Shown piece by piece: positions 16,053 to 19,268 of a DNA stretch of 19,268 bases. The DNA is from Deltaproteobacteria bacterium (GTDB taxonomy: Bacteria; Desulfobacterota; JADFXK01), in the NCBI GenBank assembly GCA_015233295.1, contig JADFYC010000021.1, positions 1-19,268 of the forward strand. Reading direction: 5' to 3'. The position numbers and the translations under genes are program-made. The notes under the pieces were generated by a model, which searched no databases, was not told the origin of the DNA, and saw only the letters and a program-made list of their open reading frames with translations. Position 1 is the stretch's first letter. Every line of letters begins with the position of its first letter.

Positions 16053-16845
16053 ATGAATATTATTGTGTGCGTCAAGCAGACGCCTGAAACGGTGGAAGCC
16101 GACTTGACTATAGACCCGACCGGACAGGATATTAACCGGGATGATTTGGTCTATACCATTAACGAGTGGGATAACTACGCCGTCGAAGAGGCCATCAGAC
16201 TAAAGGAAGCCCACGGCGGTCAGGTTACAGTGGTCACCCTGGGGGGAGCAGATTCCGAGGACACCCTGCGCCGATGCCTGGCCATGGGGGCCGACAAAGC
16301 CATCTTGCTATCCGATAAAATGTTCGAACATGGAGACGCCCGGGCGACTGCCCAGGCCCTGGTCCAGTGCATCAAAGAAAGGCCGTTTGATCTCATTCTG
16401 ACCGGCAGCCAGGCCGCTGACGTCGGTCAAGGGCAGGTGGGGCTGATCCTGGCCCAAAAACTGAATATCCCCCACGCGGCATTGGTCATCAGGTTTGGAG
16501 ATAGACAATGGAGCGGCCATCGTCCACCGGGAACTGGAAGGGAACATGGAAGAAGTCTTAAAGATAGCCTTGCCGGCCATGTTGTCCATCCAGACCGGGA
16601 TCAATGAGCCTCGCTATGTGTCCATCATGGGCATCCGAAAAGTCCGAACCAAGACTATCGAGACCATGGACGCCGAAGACCTGGAACTGACCGAAGCCCA
16701 GACCGGCGAATCCGGATCCTGGACCCGATTGACTCGGATGTGTTTGCCGGTGGCCGAGAAAACAGCCGAGATAATTGCGGGACGACCGGAGGAAGCCGCG
16801 ATCAGGCTGGCTGAGATAATAAAAAATAATGGAGGGTTGGCCTGA
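16053..16845 (+). pseudogene. etfB: Electron transfer flavoprotein beta subunit, interrupted by a one-base frameshift
   Basis: Two overlapping frames together make one EtfB of about 263 aa, the usual length. Frame one (16053-16493, 147 codons) begins M-N-I-I-V-C-V-K-Q-T-P and contains G-S-Q-A-A-D-V-G-Q-G-Q-V-G at 118-130. After R147 the homology jumps to the +1 frame at 16495 and reads L-E-I-D-N-G, then E-L-E-G-N-M-E-E-V-L, Q-T-G-I-N-E-P-R-Y-V-S and G-I-R-K, to a TGA at 16843-16845. Removing one T from the TTT at 16494-16496 restores a single frame. As written, the first frame ends at 16605-16607 after 37 unrelated codons. EtfB forms with EtfA an FAD/AMP heterodimer that carries electrons from acyl-CoA or other dehydrogenases. 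GGAGG precedes the ATG. It could be a sequencing error, a real mutation or, less likely, programmed frameshifting. Confidence 0.85.
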
Positions 16846-17831
16846 TGGGTGAGATATTGGTGCTGATGGAAAGCCGTCAGGGGGAATTGCGAGACGTCTC
16901 GTTGGAAATGTTAACCTTAGCCTCCAGGCTGGCCGCGGCGAACGGGGAACTGGTTACCGCCCTGGTCCTGACCTCCCAAGAACACGCGGCCCACCTGACG
17001 AAGCAGGCGGCGCGTTATGCCGATTCCATCTTAACCCTCCAGAAGGAATCATTTGCCGTCTATCAGGCCGGTGAATATGAAGAGGCCCTGGCGGCATTGA
17101 TTAACGAGCGCCGCCCCATTCTGACCCTGGTCGGTCATACCGCTTTTGGCATGGATTTTATGCCCCGATTGGCTTCACGCCTGGATATCCCCCTGGCCAC
17201 GGATTGCCTGTCCCTGTCTAGAGAAGGTGGGGTCCTGACCGCCGTTAGGCAGATGTATGGCGGCAAGATTAGCGCCGAGGTGCAGCTTCGGGAAGCCCCC
17301 GGCTATCTGGTGACGGTCCGACCCGGTGCATGTTCCTCTGCGGCAAGCAAGGCTGAACCGGGAAAAGTGGAGGTCCGGGACTGGACTTCAGATCCGGTGA
17401 CGGCTGGACGGACCTTTATCAAATATCTGGAGACAGCCGGCGGTGGAGTCGATATTACCCAAGCGGATATTTTGGTCTCAGTGGGCCGGGGCATCGGCAA
17501 ACCGGAGAACATTCCTTTGGCCGAGGAACTGGCTCGGATTTTGGGCGCGGAACTGGCCTGTTCCCGGCCGGTGGCGGACAAGAATTGGCTGCCCAAACAC
17601 CGGCAAGTGGGCACATCCGGCCGCACGGTCAAGCCGAAGGTGTACCTGGCCCTGGGTATTTCGGGCGCGTTCCAACATCAGGCCGGGATGAAGAGATCAC
17701 AGACCATCATCGCCATCAATAAGGACCCCAAGGCGCCTATCTTTAGCATTGCGGATTATGGAGTAGTCGGGGATCTGTTTCAGGTCGTCCCTGCCTTAAA
17801 AGACCAACTGAAAACCATCCTGAAGAAATAG
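16845..17831 (+). CDS. etfA: Electron transfer flavoprotein alpha subunit
   Basis: The 328-aa protein has the FAD-binding C-terminal domain intact: G-R-G-I-G (214-218), G-T-S-G-R-T-V-K-P (256-264), L-G-I-S-G-A-F-Q-H (270-278), I-N-K-D-P-K-A-P-I-F (291-300) and D-Y-G-V-V-G-D-L (304-311). The N-terminal part is the nucleotide-like fold shared with EtfB. There is no N-terminal ferredoxin domain, unlike some clostridial forms. Its ATG overlaps the etfB stop as TGATG, so translation should depend on ribosomes arriving from etfB. This makes the etfB frameshift functionally important if real, since the shifted ribosomes stop about 240 bases earlier. No acyl-CoA dehydrogenase or quinone oxidoreductase lies in the window, so the electron donor and acceptor are not known. 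Confidence 0.95.
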   Translation: MGEILVLMESRQGELRDVSLEMLTLASRLAAANGELVTALVLTSQEHAAHLTKQAARYADSILTLQKESFAVYQAGEYEEALAALINERRPILTLVGHTAFGMDFMPRLASRLDIPLATDCLSLSREGGVLTAVRQMYGGKISAEVQLREAPGYLVTVRPGACSSAASKAEPGKVEVRDWTSDPVTAGRTFIKYLETAGGGVDITQADILVSVGRGIGKPENIPLAEELARILGAELACSRPVADKNWLPKHRQVGTSGRTVKPKVYLALGISGAFQHQAGMKRSQTIIAINKDPKAPIFSIADYGVVGDLFQVVPALKDQLKTILKK

Positions 17832-17870
17832 GGCCGAAGGGGCGGCGGGGCGGCGATCTCATCAATCCCC

Positions 17871-17907
17871 AAAAAAATGGAGCCATCCCGGTGATTCGGA
17901 CGGCCCC
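17871..17907 (-). terminator. Rho-independent terminator of the TauE-like gene
   Basis: Read on the minus strand, GGGGCCGTCC (17907-17898) pairs over ten positions, with two G-U pairs, with GGATGGCTCC (17888-17879) around a 9-nt loop, and is followed by ATTTTTTT (17878-17871). It lies 38 nt beyond the stop codon. No U run follows on the plus strand, so it should not end etfA transcripts. Confidence 0.85.
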
Positions 17908-17945
17908 AAACATTATGACGGTAACATCGGCTGGTCAGACCGGGA

Positions 17946-18335
17946 TTAAAAAACTCCGAGCAGGTTCAAGGCCAAAATCAAGAGGCCGATGCAGGCGATT
18001 CTTTTTACCCAAACCGGGCTGACTCGCTTGGCGATTTGTGGGGCGATGAACCCGGCCAGGATGGCTGCCGGGAACATGACGAGGAAAAAAACCAGATCAA
18101 AATTGCCGAACTGGTAATGGCGGGTACTGCCGATAACCGTGTTGAAAAAGATGGCCAGCAGGGAGCTACCCACCACTACGTACATAGGCAGACCCAGGCC
18201 GACAGTCATCAGCGGGACCATGAACGGACCGCCGCCAAACCCAAACATGGAGGCGACAATAGCCAGGAGGAATGCTCCGATACACCCCAAGACGATATTA
18301 ACCTTAAATTCCTGCCCCCAGAAATTGACGATCAT
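17946..18335 (-). CDS. Half-length TauE/SafE (TSUP)-family membrane protein
   Basis: The protein has 129 aa with about four hydrophobic segments (13-31, 38-67, 79-99, 113-128) and the TSUP hallmark G-F-G-G-G-P-F-M-V-P at 32-41. Normal TauE/SafE exporters have two such repeats in about 250 residues; this has only one. It is not an obvious fragment: the ATG at 18335 has AGGAG eight bases upstream, the reading frame ends naturally and a strong terminator follows. It may therefore dimerise or pair with another half-size partner (inference). The family exports sulfite, sulfoacetate and similar anions in known cases; the substrate here is not known. Upstream on the same strand is the end of another gene whose stop lies 39 bp before this start, so the two were probably one operon. 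Confidence 0.8.
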   Translation of the reverse strand: MIVNFWGQEFKVNIVLGCIGAFLLAIVASMFGFGGGPFMVPLMTVGLGLPMYVVVGSSLLAIFFNTVIGSTRHYQFGNFDLVFFLVMFPAAILAGFIAPQIAKRVSPVWVKRIACIGLLILALNLLGVF

Positions 18336-18374
18336 GGTTTTGTCTCCTATATTAACGCAATTATCTGATTAGAC

Positions 18375-18452
18375 TTATTTCTTGGCCCTGGCCACTTCTT
18401 CAGCCCGCTTCTTAAACTCTTTTAGGATCGCCTGTTCCTTTTTGTTCTTGCG
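18375..18452 (-). pseudogene. 3' remnant of a gene upstream of the TauE-like gene
   Basis: Reading from the junction with the transposase remnant, the minus strand encodes about 25 codons ending R-A-E-E-V-A-R-A-K-K before TAA at 18377-18375. The segment is a charged, helical Lys/Glu-rich tail with natural codon structure, and its stop is followed at normal operon spacing by the AGGAG and ATG of the TauE-like gene. I infer the C-terminus of a larger protein, perhaps the other membrane partner, whose body was removed or displaced near 18450. Identity cannot be told from so little. Confidence 0.5.
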
Positions 18453-19236
18453 GGATCCTCGGGTTAAGAGAAGTGCCGATGATATCGCCAAGGCGCTTGA
18501 AGGCGATTATCGTCAAGAGCACCTCTTCGCTTTGAAGCAGGCCGTTGACGCCTACGAATTCTATCATCGGCAAATGGAAGAATGCGATGAAAAAATTAAG
18601 GCGTACCAGCAGAGTTTTAAGCCCAAAGTAGATCCGGCTTTACATCCGTTAAAAAAAGCCAAGGGGGCGAAGAAAAAGGTCCAAGGCAACCAGCCGCGCT
18701 TTGATCTCAGAGAGAATTTGTACCGCATCACCGGGGTGGATTTCACCCAAATTGCCGGGCTGAACGTCATGACCATCCAGACCATCATCACGGAAATAGG
18801 ATTGGACCCCAGCGCCTTTCCCACCGCCAAACATTTTGCCTCATGGCTGGGTCTTTGTCCTGCCAACAAAATTACCGGCGGCCGAGTCAAGAGTTCCAGA
18901 ACCCGCAAAGTGACCAATCGGGCCGCCACCGCTTTCCGATTAGCCGCCATGTCCGTTTCTCGGAGCGACAGTTTCCTGGGAGCGTTTTACCGACGCAAAC
19001 GAGCCCAGCTTGGTGCCCCCAAGGCCATTACTGCTACGGCCCACAAGATGACCGTGCAATTCTACTCCTTGTGGAAAAATGGCGGGGCGTATAAGGACCC
19101 AGGCCAAGATTACTACGAACAGAAATACCGAGACCGCACCATAAAAAATATGAAGAATACGGCCGCAAAACTGGGCCTGGAATTAACCCTGACCCCGGTG
19201 GTGAGCCCGGAGACCCAAGCGGCAGTTGGGATGTGA
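18448..19236 (+). pseudogene. IS110-family transposase, 5'-truncated
   Basis: The frame gives about 260 residues of transposase-like sequence: L-R-D-P-R-V-K-R-S, then I-A-K-A-L-E-G-D-Y-R and a helical region with E-F-Y-H-R-Q-M-E-E-C-D. A helix-hairpin-helix-like part follows (R-I-T-G-V-D-F ... I-I-T-E-I-G), and then the Transposase_20 core with H-F-A-S-W-L-G-L-C-P, K-S-S-R-T-R-K and a final Y-Y-E-Q-K-Y-R-D-R. IS110 transposases are about 400-450 aa; the N-terminal DEDD (RuvC-like) catalytic domain is missing. The open frame reaches back to an ATG at 18382, but those first ~22 residues are the shadow of the minus-strand gene tail and not transposase. The stop is natural. Inactive remnant; IS110 elements lack clear terminal inverted repeats, so the right boundary cannot be placed. 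Confidence 0.8.
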
Positions 19237-19268
19237 TCCCGGACCAAAATCGTGAAGTTTCTCATGAG

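Overview
The window is accessory-type bacterial chromosome, about 19 kb, of moderately high GC. A hybrid-kinase Hpt tail, a STAS protein, a PP2C/SpoIIE phosphatase, electron-transfer flavoproteins, a corrinoid adenosyltransferase and a short TauE-like protein together suggest an anaerobic, Desulfobacterota-like (deltaproteobacterial) host. That assignment is inference from gene content; there is no rRNA or marker gene to fix it.

Left part (1-4962, + strand): the 3' end of a hybrid sensor kinase with an Hpt domain, a STAS protein fused to a large uncharacterised domain, and a very large ABC protein. The ABC protein joins a permease to two divergent copies of an ABC_sub_bind substrate-binding domain. 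Its ATPase (10890-11702) lies nearly 6 kb further on, and three genes sit in between.

Middle (4963-10915, + strand): a tightly packed three-gene module. It holds a Cys-rich protein of 332 aa, a helical protein of 380 aa, and a 1207-aa protein with an N-terminal ParA/MinD-like P-loop (KGGVGRTS variant) and nine near-identical 35-residue TPR units plus one decayed unit. The first gene overlaps the second by 26 nt, and the last overlaps the ABC ATPase by 26 nt. The module therefore looks spliced into the transporter operon and translationally coupled to its ATPase. This is the best candidate in the window for an undescribed system. Its function is unknown; a sensor or conflict (defence-like) role is only a hypothesis.

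Right of it (11743-14921, - strand): a response regulator-SpoIIE phosphatase, which could act on the STAS protein; a YihY/BrkB membrane protein; and a 52-aa protein ending in a Cys motif, with an ideal ribosome binding site.

Next (14922-17831): a region of about 500 bp with a GTCATTCC-type inverted repeat, a strong promoter, and a structured leader with a terminator-like stem. It precedes a corrinoid adenosyltransferase gene (cobO type) and an etfB-etfA pair. etfB carries a one-base frameshift.

Right edge (17871-19236): a half-length TauE/SafE protein on the - strand with a clear Rho-independent terminator. Upstream of it is the last ~25 codons of another gene, cut off by the 5'-truncated remnant of an IS110-family transposase.

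Read together, the kinase/Hpt, STAS and SpoIIE genes may form a phosphorelay or partner-switch circuit around an ABC importer. The kinase-type anti-sigma partner that such a switch needs is not visible here.
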